Shown: positions 1-9,656, numbered from the stretch's first letter. The stretch: 64,000 nt of DNA from Streptococcus parasanguinis (GCF_018499505.1 NZ_JAHDAC010000009.1:1-64000); one strand, 5' to 3'. Numbers and translations: made by a program. Notes: generated by a model not told the origin, from the sequence alone.

Positions 1-20
1 ATGGGACTTTTTTTCTACCC

Positions 21-78
21 TAAAAAAGGCTCCATAAGATCTATAGGGGATTTACCCACTACAAATATTATAGAGCCT
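21..78 (-). terminator. Rho-independent terminator after pulA
   Basis: On the minus strand an 11-bp stem (arms at plus 68-78 and 27-37, AGGCTCTATAA with TTATGGAGCCT, one G-U pair) is followed by a run of T. The upstream arm overlaps the pulA stop codon. This ends the malX-to-pulA transcript. The long loop of about 30 bases is unusual, so efficiency is uncertain. Confidence 0.6.
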
Positions 79-2152
79 ATTTTGTTGATTCAGTTTCATG
101 GAGAAGGAGCCAACTATGGGCAGGAATAGAAAGTTCCTTTCCTTTAGGAATAGGCGCTTGGAGGTTGGCATGAGGATAGGCAAATAGCAACTGACCATCA
201 CTCGGATGTTGATAGGTCTTTTCTTGATCACCGATATTGACAAGAATCGTTATTTTTTCACGATCTTTCTCAATCGTGTAGATCAAATGATGATAAGACA
301 ACCATTTGACATCACAGTAGTCACGAATCTCTTGCCCTTTTTTCAAACGAAGGAGTGGCTGTGATTTCCGATAAGTAATCAATTCTTCAAGAAAAGCAAT
401 TTCTTCTTGGCATTTTGAAAGGGATGTCCAGTCCAATTGGTTGAGACTATCTGGCAAGTTATAGGTGTTGTCTTCGAGCCCTTTTGTGCGGTAAAATTCT
501 TGACCAGCATGGATAAAAGGTACTCCTTGAGATAATAGTACCAAATGAAGCGCGAGACGTGAGAGAGCTTTTCGATCTTCTAGACGAATCTCTTCCTTTT
601 CAAGTTGGAAATAATCAAAAACAGTTGCATTGTCGTGGCATTCGACGTACTGAATAGCTTGTTGAGGTTGAGTGAAATGAGCAGGCCCTAGCTTCCCGAC
701 ATTCGCCGTTAGAATGTTGGCAAAATCATTCGCAGGATGTTGACTCTCACGACGGTGACCAGCTACAAGTGTTCTCTTGATCGTATCCCGGAAGTTATCA
801 CTGAAAAAGCCAAAGGCTGGTAATCGTTTCGCGTTATATTGGTGAGCGAGCTGATCTCCAGAGAGGCCTGTATCCATCTTCCACCCTTCCCCATAGAGAT
901 AGATGTTAGGATAGATTTCACGGAGTTCTTCTGCAATCTCTGTCATGGTTTGAATGTCTAGGATTCCCATCAAGTCAAAGCGGAAACCATCAAAGCCGTA
1001 GAGGGAAACCCATTGTTTGAGGGATTGCTTGATATACTGTCTTACCATGGAGCGTTCACTTGCTACGTCATTTCCACAGAAGGTTCCATTGGTCCGCTCG
1101 CCCTCTGCATTATAACGGTAGAAATAACCAGGAACGATCTGTTCAAAAGCGTACTCATCTGCCTGGTAGACATGATTGTAGACTACATCCATGATGACGC
1201 TCAGATTAGCCCGGTGATAGGTGTCAATGGTGTCTTGGAGCTCTAGGATTCGTGCATAAGGATCGTTAGGATCACTCGCATAGCTTCCTTCTGGAACATT
1301 GTATTGAACAGGATCATAGCCCCAGTTGTAGGCTTTCCATTGATCCTCTTCATCGACACTACCGAAATCGTAGACTGGAAGTAACTGTACATGGGTAATG
1401 CCCAGTTTTTGAAGGTAATCAAATCCAAGAACCTCACCATTTAGTTGGGGCGACTCTGTCAAGCCTTTAAACTTACCAGGGTGCTTAAAGCCAGCCTCTT
1501 TTTGGACAGAGAAATCCCGAACGCTCATCTCGTAGATGATCGCTTCTGTTGGATCTAATTGACGAGTGGCACGCGTGATAGGACGTGTGATCTTCTTCCG
1601 GTCGATGACCAAGCTATCTCCAGAGTTCGCTAAAGAGGATAGAGCATAGGGATCGTGAATTCGACGTTCTAGGCCATTGACACGAAACTCATAGTGGTAG
1701 GCAGCTCCTTCCCAATCTCCTTTGAGCAAGACTTCCCAGACACCGTTTTCTGTACGATTCATCGGATAGACTTGATCTTCGATATGGAGGGTCACATCTT
1801 GCGAAATCGGTGCCCAGAATTTAAATTGTGTCTGACTTGGTGTGTAGAAACTTCCTAGATCTTCTCCACTATAGGTGAAGGTTTGATCAAAAATGGGTTT
1901 GCGAACAATTTGACGATAGTGGAGTATGGAAGAATTTCCAGCAGCATCGTAGATGGTGTACTCTTCTACGAGTTCAAGCGGAATAGGGCTTAAGAAATAG
2001 TCTCCTGTATCAGTCGCTCCACTTGACGTTTTGACAGGGATTAAGGCAAGACGACCTTGGTTTGTTTCCAAATAAAAAGGAAGGATATGCTCCTCTCCTT
2101 TTTGGATACGAATCAGGTCTTGGTCATCTAAATAAGCAGTAAATGTAGACAT
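77..2152 (-). CDS. pulA: Type I pullulanase, intracellular
   Basis: Debranching enzyme that cuts alpha-1,6 bonds in imported limit dextrins or glycogen so that MalQ and MalP can use the chains. The protein has 691 residues, without signal peptide or LPxTG, so it is the cytoplasmic form and not the large surface pullulanase. Visible marks are the pullulanase signature YNWGYD (residues 275-280), GH13 region I DVVYNH (322-327), region II RFDLMG with nucleophile D393, region III GEGW with acid/base E422, and region IV ECHDN with D507. About 200 N-terminal residues should hold the CBM48-type beta domain. It is the last gene of the minus-strand maltodextrin operon, 8 bases after malR. Family and role are firm; the preferred substrate in this strain is inferred. 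Confidence 0.93.
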   Translation of the reverse strand: MSTFTAYLDDQDLIRIQKGEEHILPFYLETNQGRLALIPVKTSSGATDTGDYFLSPIPLELVEEYTIYDAAGNSSILHYRQIVRKPIFDQTFTYSGEDLGSFYTPSQTQFKFWAPISQDVTLHIEDQVYPMNRTENGVWEVLLKGDWEGAAYHYEFRVNGLERRIHDPYALSSLANSGDSLVIDRKKITRPITRATRQLDPTEAIIYEMSVRDFSVQKEAGFKHPGKFKGLTESPQLNGEVLGFDYLQKLGITHVQLLPVYDFGSVDEEDQWKAYNWGYDPVQYNVPEGSYASDPNDPYARILELQDTIDTYHRANLSVIMDVVYNHVYQADEYAFEQIVPGYFYRYNAEGERTNGTFCGNDVASERSMVRQYIKQSLKQWVSLYGFDGFRFDLMGILDIQTMTEIAEELREIYPNIYLYGEGWKMDTGLSGDQLAHQYNAKRLPAFGFFSDNFRDTIKRTLVAGHRRESQHPANDFANILTANVGKLGPAHFTQPQQAIQYVECHDNATVFDYFQLEKEEIRLEDRKALSRLALHLVLLSQGVPFIHAGQEFYRTKGLEDNTYNLPDSLNQLDWTSLSKCQEEIAFLEELITYRKSQPLLRLKKGQEIRDYCDVKWLSYHHLIYTIEKDREKITILVNIGDQEKTYQHPSDGQLLFAYPHANLQAPIPKGKELSIPAHSWLLLHETESTK

Positions 2153-2160
2153 AAAGACTC

Positions 2161-3144
2161 CTACAGTTTCGTAATGGTATGGTCAATCAATTGACGGTAG
2201 CAAACGGTTTTTCCTTCTTTGTGATCCTTGATAATTTGTAGAATTGTCCGAACAGACTCACGACCGAGTTCCACCGCATTGATGTCAATATAGGCTTCAA
2301 TATCGAGTCGTGGCTTGATAGAATCAAAGGAAATAATCGGGATTGTCAGCTGGTGTTCTAATAGGTATTGGCGCACCCCTTCAGCAACGAGAATATCGGT
2401 TGTCATGATGGCATCTAACTCTGCTAGGGGAAGGCTTTCCATCATTTGATAAGAATTATCTTCCAACATAAAACCAAATGAAAAATGAACCAGTTTTTCA
2501 TCGAGAGGAATCCCTGCTTTTTGGAGGGCTTCTTTATAACCTTCATAGCGGTCTTGAGAAACAGACAGCTCTTTGTTTCCTCCGATAAAAGCAATTTTTC
2601 GGTAGTTTTGTTGAATGAAATATTCCGTCGCATCAGACGCAGCCTTAATGTTGTCATTATCCACTAACGAAACAAAAGGAGAAGCTGCCTTTCCGAGGAT
2701 GAGGAAGGGGAACTTGTCTTTGATCGCAAAGTCAACGAGGGGATCATTCGGGCTAGAATATAGGAAAATCAAACCATCTACACGGTTTCCGTAGATGAGT
2801 TGCTTGAGGTTGTCGAGCCGCCGTTCTTCATTTTGCCCCGTACAGATTTGGATAGCATAATCATTGTCTGAGGCGATCTGGGTGATCCCTCTTAAAACAG
2901 TTGGGAAGAAAGGATTCTGGTAGAAGACGTCACTATCGATTGGAAGAACTAAAGCAATGACTTGACTAGATTGGCTGACAAGACTGCGAGCATTAAGGTT
3001 GGGATGGTAATCCAGCTCGACCATGGCCTCACGGACTCGTTTTTTTGTTTTATCACTAATCGTGGATTTATTTTGGATGACGCGCGTGACAGTTGAAGGC
3101 GCGACGCCAGCGAGTTTTGCCACATCTTTGATGGTAACACGCAT
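2161..3144 (-). CDS. malR: MalR, LacI-family maltose regulon repressor
   Basis: Transcription repressor of the maltodextrin genes, 327 residues, close to the usual LacI-family length. The N-terminal helix-turn-helix is plain (residues 3-22, TIKDVAKLAGVAPSTVTRVI), followed by a periplasmic-binding-protein-like sensor core. In pneumococcus MalR represses the divergent malX and malQ promoters and is released by maltose; the CG-centred palindromes at 7687-7940 are its likely targets here. It starts 11 bases after malA and ends 8 bases before pulA, so it is cotranscribed with the genes it should control, giving negative feedback. CcpA binds similar palindromes, so the operators alone do not tell which LacI-type protein acts. 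Confidence 0.9.
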   Translation of the reverse strand: MRVTIKDVAKLAGVAPSTVTRVIQNKSTISDKTKKRVREAMVELDYHPNLNARSLVSQSSQVIALVLPIDSDVFYQNPFFPTVLRGITQIASDNDYAIQICTGQNEERRLDNLKQLIYGNRVDGLIFLYSSPNDPLVDFAIKDKFPFLILGKAASPFVSLVDNDNIKAASDATEYFIQQNYRKIAFIGGNKELSVSQDRYEGYKEALQKAGIPLDEKLVHFSFGFMLEDNSYQMMESLPLAELDAIMTTDILVAEGVRQYLLEHQLTIPIISFDSIKPRLDIEAYIDINAVELGRESVRTILQIIKDHKEGKTVCYRQLIDHTITKL

Positions 3145-3155
3145 GAGAAAACCTC

Positions 3156-3968
3156 CTAGCGGTGATAGTCTGGATCACGGAAGTGGGTCTTATAAAATAC
3201 CATAGCAAGATAGAGTACAAATAAGACATTTTGGATCATGATCGTCGTAGTAAATACTTGATGGAATAGTAAACTGATGAGGACACTTAGTAAAATAGGG
3301 AGTCCCAAGCAATTCAGAATACAATTGAAACATTCCTTGAAAGTTTGTAGTGAAAAGAGTCGAGATTTTCGTGTCAAGTAGAGGAAGAAAGATGCCCCTA
3401 CGATGAGAATCAAATAATTGACTGTCGATAAGAAGCCAGAGAAAATCACGAGGAAGAGACTGACAGGGAGTCGGTTTTCACGGAACCAATCGCTAGAGAT
3501 AGCTTGAGTGAAGCTTTTTTTATCCCGGAGACTCTCTTGATTGATAGCCTGGTATGAGACGGTAGCGAGTTCTTTATTTTCTTTTGAAATGATCAACTGT
3601 TTGCGATCAAAATGGAGTGTTAACTCCTTGCTCTCGCTCGCCTTTGCTTCTTGGCCTAAGACAACCTGCCCTTTTGAAGTCTTGTGTACAGGGTTGGTTC
3701 CTGTATAGGTGAGCTCTTGGTCTTTGATCACGACGTGTTCTTGAATATCTTTCATGACGTCATTTGATAAGGGATCAAACACGTCACTAACAAAAGTTGT
3801 TAAGGGATAGGTCTTGAGTTGAGCATTTTGAAGAGCCACCGGTAAAAGTGTGACAGAAATCAGAAAGAAAGAAGTAAAAATCATTTGAAACCAACTCAGC
3901 TTTTTGCGGTTTGCAAAAGAAGAGCGGAAATTGAAGATACTTGCAAAATAATTAAAAGGATAGGGCAT
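3156..3968 (-). CDS. malA: MalA, DUF1189 membrane protein
   Basis: Integral membrane protein of 270 residues found with streptococcal maltose genes; its biochemical role is not established. It has a cytoplasmic N-terminus, one membrane segment near residues 30-46, a hydrophilic presumably extracellular part of about 115 residues, then three or four hydrophobic segments from about 165 to 260. This is the DUF1189 layout. It lies between malD and malR and is separated from malD by 143 bases that carry a strong hairpin. A transport or sensing partner of the maltodextrin importer is a reasonable inference, nothing more. Confidence 0.8.
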   Translation of the reverse strand: MPYPFNYFASIFNFRSSFANRKKLSWFQMIFTSFFLISVTLLPVALQNAQLKTYPLTTFVSDVFDPLSNDVMKDIQEHVVIKDQELTYTGTNPVHKTSKGQVVLGQEAKASESKELTLHFDRKQLIISKENKELATVSYQAINQESLRDKKSFTQAISSDWFRENRLPVSLFLVIFSGFLSTVNYLILIVGASFFLYLTRKSRLFSLQTFKECFNCILNCLGLPILLSVLISLLFHQVFTTTIMIQNVLFVLYLAMVFYKTHFRDPDYHR

Positions 3969-4041
3969 GAGATGACCTTTCTAAACATAAGAGAATCAGA
4001 GATGCAAAGAGGAATTTCTTTGATTGATTTTATTCTTAACG

Positions 4042-4073
4042 AAGGGTAGTAAAGCATCCACCATACTACCCTT
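4042..4073 (-). terminator. Intercistronic hairpin between malD and malA
   Basis: A perfect 10-bp stem (AAGGGTAGTA with TACTACCCTT, 12-base loop) lies on the minus-strand transcript downstream of malD. No proper T run follows, so it looks like a leaky terminator or a 3'-end stabiliser that lowers malA-malR-pulA relative to malXCD. Confidence 0.5.
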
Positions 4074-4111
4074 AACTTAAAAATAAAATGTGTTTGAAAT
4101 AAGGTTCTATT

Positions 4112-4954
4112 TTATCCTTTATCCCCACCAGCTGTCAAGCCTGAAACAAAGTTCTTTTGTAGGAAGAAGAATAGAATACAGATTGGAACCGCGATCAAAA
4201 TGGCACCGGCTGCAAAGAAGGCGATCTTTTGATTTTTTTGGTCACTGACAAAGGTTTGAAGACCAACGGCTACAGTATAGTTCACTTCATCACGAAGCAA
4301 GAATTTAGACAAGATATAGTCTCCGAAAGGTCCCATGAAAGCCCAAAGTGCTTGAACGGCAATCATTGGACGAACCAGTGGAAGGACGATTTGCCAGAAG
4401 CGACGGAAGTGTCCTGCACCATCCAATTTAGCAGACTCATCAAGTGAGATTGGAACGGTATCGAAGTAACCCTTCATCAACCAAGCATTCATTGGAATCC
4501 CACCACCAACATAAAGGAAGATCAAGAACCAAGGTTGGTTCAAGGCGTTCAGCATCAAAGCCATAACGAAGAAGGCTGTGAGGGCTGCCATAGTTGGGAC
4601 CATTTGAATGATCAAGAAGAAGACCAAACTTTGTTTACGCGCCAAGAAATTGTAACGGCTGTATGCGTAACCTGCGAAGGTAACAATACTTGTTTGCACA
4701 ACCATGGTGATAATGGCGATAACCAAGGTGTTCATATACCAAGTACCATAAGGAGTTTCAGAGAAAAGTTTTAAGAAGTTATCAAAATTAAGATTGCCAC
4801 TAAAATCAAGGGTAAAGGCACTGACATTCCCTGATTTGAAGGCTGATAGAACCGTAATCAACAATGGATAAATGATAACGATTGAAAGAACCACCATGTA
4901 CAGGTAAGTCAAGAAATGATTGAGGCGGCGTTTAAATTGAACAGAATTTTTCAT
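4112..4954 (-). CDS. malD: Maltodextrin ABC transporter permease MalD (MalG type)
   Basis: Inner-membrane permease of the maltodextrin importer, partner of MalC. The start at 4954 gives 280 residues beginning MKNSVQFK and is preceded by GGAGG at nine bases; a longer reading frame starts inside malC and is less likely. About six membrane segments are visible. The cytoplasmic EAA loop, which docks the ATPase, reads [20 protein letters not shown]. The malC stop codon lies one base before this ATG and the ribosome site lies in the malC coding end, so translation should be coupled. No ATPase gene is in the cluster; known streptococcal systems borrow a shared MsmK-type ATPase. Confidence 0.93.
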   Translation of the reverse strand: MKNSVQFKRRLNHFLTYLYMVVLSIVIIYPLLITVLSAFKSGNVSAFTLDFSGNLNFDNFLKLFSETPYGTWYMNTLVIAIITMVVQTSIVTFAGYAYSRYNFLARKQSLVFFLIIQMVPTMAALTAFFVMALMLNALNQPWFLIFLYVGGGIPMNAWLMKGYFDTVPISLDESAKLDGAGHFRRFWQIVLPLVRPMIAVQALWAFMGPFGDYILSKFLLRDEVNYTVAVGLQTFVSDQKNQKIAFFAAGAILIAVPICILFFFLQKNFVSGLTAGGDKG

Positions 4955-4955
4955 T

Positions 4956-6251
4956 TTATACATCCTCCATATCAAATGCATGTAGTTTCTTGAAGGCAAT
5001 CATAGAGATTGAGATCACAATCACAGAGATAATCAAGGTTACCGCTGCGGCCATTGAATATTGAGGAGAAGTATTGGTTGTCAACTTGTAGATCCAAGAG
5101 ATCAAGATATCTGTAGATCCGGCATTTCCTCCGACAGAACCAGGTCCCCCATCGTTAAACAAGTAAATGATGGAGAAGTTGTTGAAGTTGAAGGTGTATT
5201 GACTGATCAAAGTTGGAGCTGCAACCGCCATAATCATTGGGAAAGTGATGCTACGGAATTTTTGCCAACCGTTGGCACCATCAATATAAGCAGCTTCGTA
5301 AAGATCGTTTGGAATCGATTGAAGAATCCCTAAAGTCAAGACATAGATGTAAGGGAAGCCGAGCCAACCTTGCATCATAATCAAAGCGATTTTTGTCCAA
5401 GTAGGATCTGTTTTCCAAGGGATCAAGACGCCATCTAAGAATGGGAAGATCTTCGCAAACAACGGGATAACTTGTGCATTGATGGCACCGACACTATCGT
5501 TAAACATATTTGAGAAAGTTAGGATAGTGATGAAGGCTGGAACAGCCCATGGGAGCAAGAAGATAACCCCAAAGATCCGTTTCCCTTTTACGAATGGTTG
5601 GTTCGCAACAATAGCAGTCAAGATACCAAGAACGATTTGAAGAGTAGAAGCTGCGAGAGCCCAAATCAAGGTCCAGCCAAGAACAGATGTAAAGGCTGAG
5701 CGGAAGGTGCTCAAGGTCCACATATTAGTGAAGTTTTGGAAACCGATCCAATCAAGTAAGGTTGTTGGAGCAGTATGTTTGAAATCGTAGTTTGTAAAGG
5801 CGATCATCAAAGTTACCAAAACTGGGAAGATAATCGCAAAGGTCATAGCGATGTAAGAAGGGATAATCAAAAGATAAGGGAATCCATTTTCATAGATCGC
5901 ATGAACCATTTCTTTTCCAGTTTTTGGAACGGCAATACCATTGTTAATGCGTTTTGCAACAGTTCCTGCATCCTTAATATTTAAGGCATAAAATAGGAAG
6001 TAAACAATGGTAATGATCAAGTGGAAGGCACCACGAATCAAGATAAAGAGGGAATTATCTTGTCCACGGACTGTTCCAAGTGTGACCAATTTCGCTAATT
6101 CTCCAGCTCCGATTCCAATGAAGTAAACGAGAAAGAGAACGGTTACGACAAGAAAAATATAGCCTTTGGTTTTTTGTTTGTTATAAATTTGCCCAAGACC
6201 CGGGATCAAAGAGAGCCACATAGCCTTTTTAGGGTTTTGTTCTGTAGTCAT
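4956..6251 (-). CDS. malC: Maltodextrin ABC transporter permease MalC (MalF type)
   Basis: Larger permease of the maltodextrin importer, 431 residues. Two hydrophobic segments near residues 30-90 form the N-terminal extension typical of MalF-type permeases, and the core permease domain follows from about residue 135. The EAA loop reads [20 protein letters not shown]. It forms a heterodimer with MalD and receives sugar from lipoprotein MalX. It follows malX after a 127-base gap that contains a strong hairpin, and overlaps the malD ribosome site. Identity rests on the family and on the fixed gene order malX-malC-malD. Confidence 0.93.
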   Translation of the reverse strand: MTTEQNPKKAMWLSLIPGLGQIYNKQKTKGYIFLVVTVLFLVYFIGIGAGELAKLVTLGTVRGQDNSLFILIRGAFHLIITIVYFLFYALNIKDAGTVAKRINNGIAVPKTGKEMVHAIYENGFPYLLIIPSYIAMTFAIIFPVLVTLMIAFTNYDFKHTAPTTLLDWIGFQNFTNMWTLSTFRSAFTSVLGWTLIWALAASTLQIVLGILTAIVANQPFVKGKRIFGVIFLLPWAVPAFITILTFSNMFNDSVGAINAQVIPLFAKIFPFLDGVLIPWKTDPTWTKIALIMMQGWLGFPYIYVLTLGILQSIPNDLYEAAYIDGANGWQKFRSITFPMIMAVAAPTLISQYTFNFNNFSIIYLFNDGGPGSVGGNAGSTDILISWIYKLTTNTSPQYSMAAAVTLIISVIVISISMIAFKKLHAFDMEDV

Positions 6252-6327
6252 TCAAATCTCCTTATAATGTCCTTGCTAGAGAGCAAGAAGACAAGTCAGA
6301 CAGTAAGCTGTGCTTGAAAATTGAACA

Positions 6328-6359
6328 TAAGAGGTTGGGACCTTGTCTCCAACCTCTTA
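6328..6359 (-). terminator. Intercistronic hairpin between malX and malC
   Basis: An 11-bp perfect stem (TAAGAGGTTGG with CCAACCTCTTA) lies just after malX in the transcript, without a strong T tail. It probably acts as a partial terminator or mRNA-end stabiliser so that the binding protein is made in excess over the permeases. It resembles the first hairpin of the repeats at 16825 and 35025 (GAGGCTGGGAC). Confidence 0.6.
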
Positions 6360-6378
6360 CTCAAACCTAAAAACTGTC

Positions 6379-7635
6379 TTATTTGCTACCGAATTTTTGT
6401 TCGATGGTTTCTTTAATCAATTTCACTGCATCGTCAGCAGCAGCTTTTGCAGATTTTTTACCACTTACAGCATCGAAAAACATAGTTGCAGCTGGATCCC
6501 AAACAGCACTCATTTCTGAGATGTTTGGCATTGGTTGAGCGTTCTTGAATTGATCAACAACGGCAGTTGTCAATTCATCGTTTTTGCTAACCGCATATTT
6601 ACGAGCTTCTGTGTTAGCAGGAACTTCATTTGTCTTGTCAAACAAAGCTTTTTGTTGGTCAGTACTTGTCAAGAAGTCAATGAATTTTTGAGCGCCATCA
6701 AGGTTTTTCGCACCTGCAGGGATAACCCAAGCTTTACCACCACCAAAGGCAGAATATTGTTTTCCGTTTGGAAGAGTTGGAATAGTTGCGACACCGTAGT
6801 TTACTTTAGCTTCTTTCAATGAAGCAGCTTTCCAAGGACCGTCGATGATAGCAGCTGTCTTACCTTCTTGGAATTGTGTTTGGATGAAGTTAGCAGCAGC
6901 TTTTGTATCTTGCATACCTTTTGGCCATTTAGCATACCAAGTTTTCGCATATTCGATACCGTCTACAGAACCTTGGTTGTTCAATCCAATATCTTTAGGA
7001 TCTGTACCATCTTTACCAAATACATAACCACCATTACCTGAAAGCAAACCGTAAGCATAGTAGAAGTTTGTCCAGTCAGCTAAGAAGGCAGTTGTTTTAC
7101 CAGGTTCGCTAGCAAAGTCGTATTTGCTATCTTTTGCAAGATTTTCAAGGTCACCAAATGTTTTTGGAGCTTCACTTACAAGATCTTTATTATAGTAGAG
7201 AACCAAAGTTTCGATGACAGCAGGTGCACCGTAAACTTTACCACCGTTTGTGACAAGAGCTTCAGTTGTTTTGTCTGTGTGGCTATCTTTGTTTAATGTC
7301 ACTTCAGCCAATTGGCCATCGTTACCAAGACCACCTACACGGTCGTATGGTGCCATCATAACGTCTGGAGCTTTTTTAGATTGGTTATCAAGAGAAAGGT
7401 TATCCAATCCACCAAGGGCATCACCAGTTTTGATTTTAACTTTTACGCCATTTTCTTTTTCAAAAGCTTTTGCAGCTTCTTCAACATAAGATTTGTAGCC
7501 TTTGTCTACATAGACGTTGATTTCTTTACTTGCTTCAGAAGAACCTGAAGAGCTATTGCTACAAGCAGCAAGTAAGAAGCCGGCAAAACCAACTGTACCA
7601 AGTACAGCAGCACTACGTAAAATTGTACGTTTCAT
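6379..7635 (-). CDS. malX: Maltodextrin-binding lipoprotein MalX
   Basis: Solute-binding protein of the maltodextrin ABC importer, anchored to the outer face of the membrane. The signal peptide ends in a lipobox, LLAAC, with lipidated Cys25, followed by a Ser/Gly-rich linker and an extracellular-solute-binding family 1 fold. Length is 418 residues, typical for the family. The gene is first in the minus-strand operon, with AGGAGG-like bases just upstream of the ATG (the minus strand reads TTAGGAGGAATAAATC before it). Codon use is strongly biased, as expected for an abundant protein. Expression is controlled from the operator-rich promoter at 7687-7741. Confidence 0.95.
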   Translation of the reverse strand: MKRTILRSAAVLGTVGFAGFLLAACSNSSSGSSEASKEINVYVDKGYKSYVEEAAKAFEKENGVKVKIKTGDALGGLDNLSLDNQSKKAPDVMMAPYDRVGGLGNDGQLAEVTLNKDSHTDKTTEALVTNGGKVYGAPAVIETLVLYYNKDLVSEAPKTFGDLENLAKDSKYDFASEPGKTTAFLADWTNFYYAYGLLSGNGGYVFGKDGTDPKDIGLNNQGSVDGIEYAKTWYAKWPKGMQDTKAAANFIQTQFQEGKTAAIIDGPWKAASLKEAKVNYGVATIPTLPNGKQYSAFGGGKAWVIPAGAKNLDGAQKFIDFLTSTDQQKALFDKTNEVPANTEARKYAVSKNDELTTAVVDQFKNAQPMPNISEMSAVWDPAATMFFDAVSGKKSAKAAADDAVKLIKETIEQKFGSK

Positions 7636-7686
7636 GATTTATTCCTCCTAAAGAATAAAAAAAGATAATAATTAGAAACCGTTTTA

Positions 7687-7700
7687 GACAAACGTTTTCC
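7687..7700. promoter_or_regulatory. MalR/CcpA-type operator O1
   Basis: Imperfect palindrome ACAAACGTTTTCC centred on CG, of the LacI-family operator type. It lies just downstream of the malX -10 box, so a bound protein would block initiation or early elongation. MalR is the favoured binder; CcpA is possible. Confidence 0.6.
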
Positions 7701-7712
7701 TAAAACGACTTA

Positions 7713-7741
7713 AGTATATCACAAGGCGAAAACGTTTGCAA
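7713..7741 (-). promoter_or_regulatory. malX promoter
   Basis: On the minus strand, -35 TTGCAA (7736-7741) and -10 TATACT (7713-7718) are 17 bases apart. The -35 box is embedded in operator O2, which fits direct repression of the malX operon. Confidence 0.75.
7726..7740. promoter_or_regulatory. MalR/CcpA-type operator O2
   Basis: Palindrome GCGAAAACGTTTGCA centred on CG, the best match in this intergenic region to a LacI-family site. It overlaps the malX -35 box and part of the spacer. Confidence 0.65.
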
Positions 7742-7888
7742 GTGATTTTAAAAAATTTTTTAAAAAATATTTCAATTCCGAACTTTCTTCTATAAAAACC
7801 GCTAATTCATTGACATTGCTAATAATAAATACTAAACTAGAGATACGGGGCTTTTTAAAAAAAGATAAAAAGTTTTTTAAGAAACCCC

Positions 7889-7917
7889 TTGCAGAAAATA
7901 TGGAAAAAGTTTATAAT
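7889..7917 (+). promoter_or_regulatory. malQ-malP promoter
   Basis: -35 TTGCAG (7889-7894) and -10 TATAAT (7912-7917) with a 17-base spacer. Operator O3 begins eight bases after the -10 box, over the start of transcription. The leader to malQ is about 155 bases long. Confidence 0.8.
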
Positions 7918-7926
7918 GACATGGTA

Positions 7927-7940
7927 CGCAAACGTTTTCG
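7927..7940. promoter_or_regulatory. MalR/CcpA-type operator O3
   Basis: Palindrome CGCAAACGTTTTCG centred on CG, inside a longer stretch TACGCAAACGTTTTCGCAA. It covers the predicted +1 region of the malQ promoter, a typical road-block or repression position. Confidence 0.7.
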
Positions 7941-8081
7941 CAAAAATTGCGTAAACTGAGTTGCGCCTGTTCGATTTTAACAAAGAGTAGAGCCGCTTGA
8001 GAGCTGGATACGACTCTGCAACGATACCCATACCGTGCACCGAATCGCAGGCTTCAAAGAAATAAAAAGAGGTGGTAACCC

Positions 8082-9596
8082 ATGAAAAAACGTCAAAGTG
8101 GTGTTTTGATGCACATTTCTTCCCTTCCTGGACAATACGGAATCGGATCATTCGGACAATCAGCATATGATTTTGTTGATTTCCTCGTTCGGACCAAGCA
8201 ACGTTACTGGCAAATCTTGCCGCTTGGTACAACTAGTTATGGAGATTCTCCATATCAATCTTTCTCAGCTTTTGCTGGGAACACTCATTTTATTGATTTC
8301 GATCTTTTGATCGAGCAAGGTTTGTTGACAGAAGCAGACCTTAAAGGAGTGGACTTTGGTCAAGATCCTACTCAAGTGGATTATGCAAAGGTTTTCGAAC
8401 AACGTCGTCCCTTGCTTGAAAAAGCAGTTGCCAATTTCTTAAAATCAAGTGATCAAAAAGAATTCCAAGAATTTTGTGAAGCCAATGCTTCTTGGTTGGA
8501 GCTCTTCGCAGAATACATGGCTATTAAAGAACACTTTGATTTGAAAGCTTGGACAGAATGGCCAGATGCAGATATTCGTGCGCGTGAGCCAAAAGCTTTG
8601 GCTAAATACCGTGAAGAATTGGCGGATAAATTGACTTACCATCGTGTGACTCAATTCTTCTTCTTCCAACAATGGTTGGCCTTGAAAGCTTATGCCAACG
8701 ACCACCACATTGAAATTGTGGGAGATATGCCAATTTATGTAGCGGAAGATTCAAGCGACATGTGGGCTAATCCTCATCTCTTCAAAACAGATGAAAACGG
8801 GAAGGCAACTTGCATTGCAGGATGCCCGCCAGATGAGTTCTCAGCAACTGGTCAACTTTGGGGGAACCCAATCTATGACTGGGAAGCAATGGACAAAGAC
8901 GGCTACCAATGGTGGATTGAACGCTTGCGTGAAAGCTTCAAGATCTACGACATCGTTCGGATCGACCACTTCCGTGGTTTCGAATCATACTGGGAAATCC
9001 CTGCTGGTTCTGAAACTGCAGCACCAGGTAAATGGGTCAAAGGTCCTGGCTACAAACTCTTTGCAGCCGTGAAGGAAGAGCTCGGTGATTTGAACATCAT
9101 CGCTGAAGACCTTGGCTTCATGACAGACGAAGTCATTGAGCTTCGCGAACGTACTGGCTTCCCAGGAATGAAGATTCTTCAATTTGCCTTCAATCCTGAC
9201 GATGAAAGTATCGATAGCCCTCACTTGGCACCAAACAACTCTGTGATGTACACTGGAACACATGATAACAACACAGTTCTTGGATGGTACCGCAATGAAA
9301 TCGACGATCCAACTCGTGAGTACCTTGCTCGTTACACCAACCGTAAAGAGTACGAATCTGTCCCACATGCTATGCTTCGCACCGTCTTTGCTTCCGTCAG
9401 CTTCATGGCGATTGCGACTATGCAAGACTTGCTTGAGTTAGATGGCTCAGCTCGGATGAACTTCCCATCTACTCTCGGTGGTAACTGGTCATGGCGGATG
9501 ACAGCGGATCAATTGACTCCAGCTGTCGAGCAAGAATTGCTTGATTTCACAACGATCTATCGTCGTGAAAACAAAGACTTAAAAAAAAGAAGTTAA
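8082..9596 (+). CDS. malQ: 4-alpha-glucanotransferase (amylomaltase)
   Basis: GH77 enzyme that transfers maltodextrin segments between chains, releasing glucose and making longer chains for the phosphorylase; cytoplasmic. It has 504 residues, the normal length for the streptococcal protein. Catalytic residues are visible: nucleophile D295 in VRIDHFRG, acid/base E342 in IIAEDLG, and D395 in TGTHDNNT. The start is supported by AGAGGTGG seven bases before the ATG. It is the first gene of the malQ-malP operon, read divergently from malX. The last codons follow an A-rich run (KDLKKRS), but the length is normal and I see no frameshift. Confidence 0.95.
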   Translation: MKKRQSGVLMHISSLPGQYGIGSFGQSAYDFVDFLVRTKQRYWQILPLGTTSYGDSPYQSFSAFAGNTHFIDFDLLIEQGLLTEADLKGVDFGQDPTQVDYAKVFEQRRPLLEKAVANFLKSSDQKEFQEFCEANASWLELFAEYMAIKEHFDLKAWTEWPDADIRAREPKALAKYREELADKLTYHRVTQFFFFQQWLALKAYANDHHIEIVGDMPIYVAEDSSDMWANPHLFKTDENGKATCIAGCPPDEFSATGQLWGNPIYDWEAMDKDGYQWWIERLRESFKIYDIVRIDHFRGFESYWEIPAGSETAAPGKWVKGPGYKLFAAVKEELGDLNIIAEDLGFMTDEVIELRERTGFPGMKILQFAFNPDDESIDSPHLAPNNSVMYTGTHDNNTVLGWYRNEIDDPTREYLARYTNRKEYESVPHAMLRTVFASVSFMAIATMQDLLELDGSARMNFPSTLGGNWSWRMTADQLTPAVEQELLDFTTIYRRENKDLKKRS

Positions 9597-9656
9597 GAAA
9601 GCAGAAAAATAATCTTTCCCCCTATTAAAATTGTTGAAACAAAGGAGACTCTCAAC

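Noticed and set aside
1013-1440. Small reading frames on both strands inside pulA
   Set aside because: They are shadows of a well-supported GH13 gene, without ribosome sites.
7855-8232. 125-codon minus-strand frame across the malQ promoter and start
   Set aside because: It overlaps the malQ promoter, operator and 5' coding part, and its product has no recognisable features.
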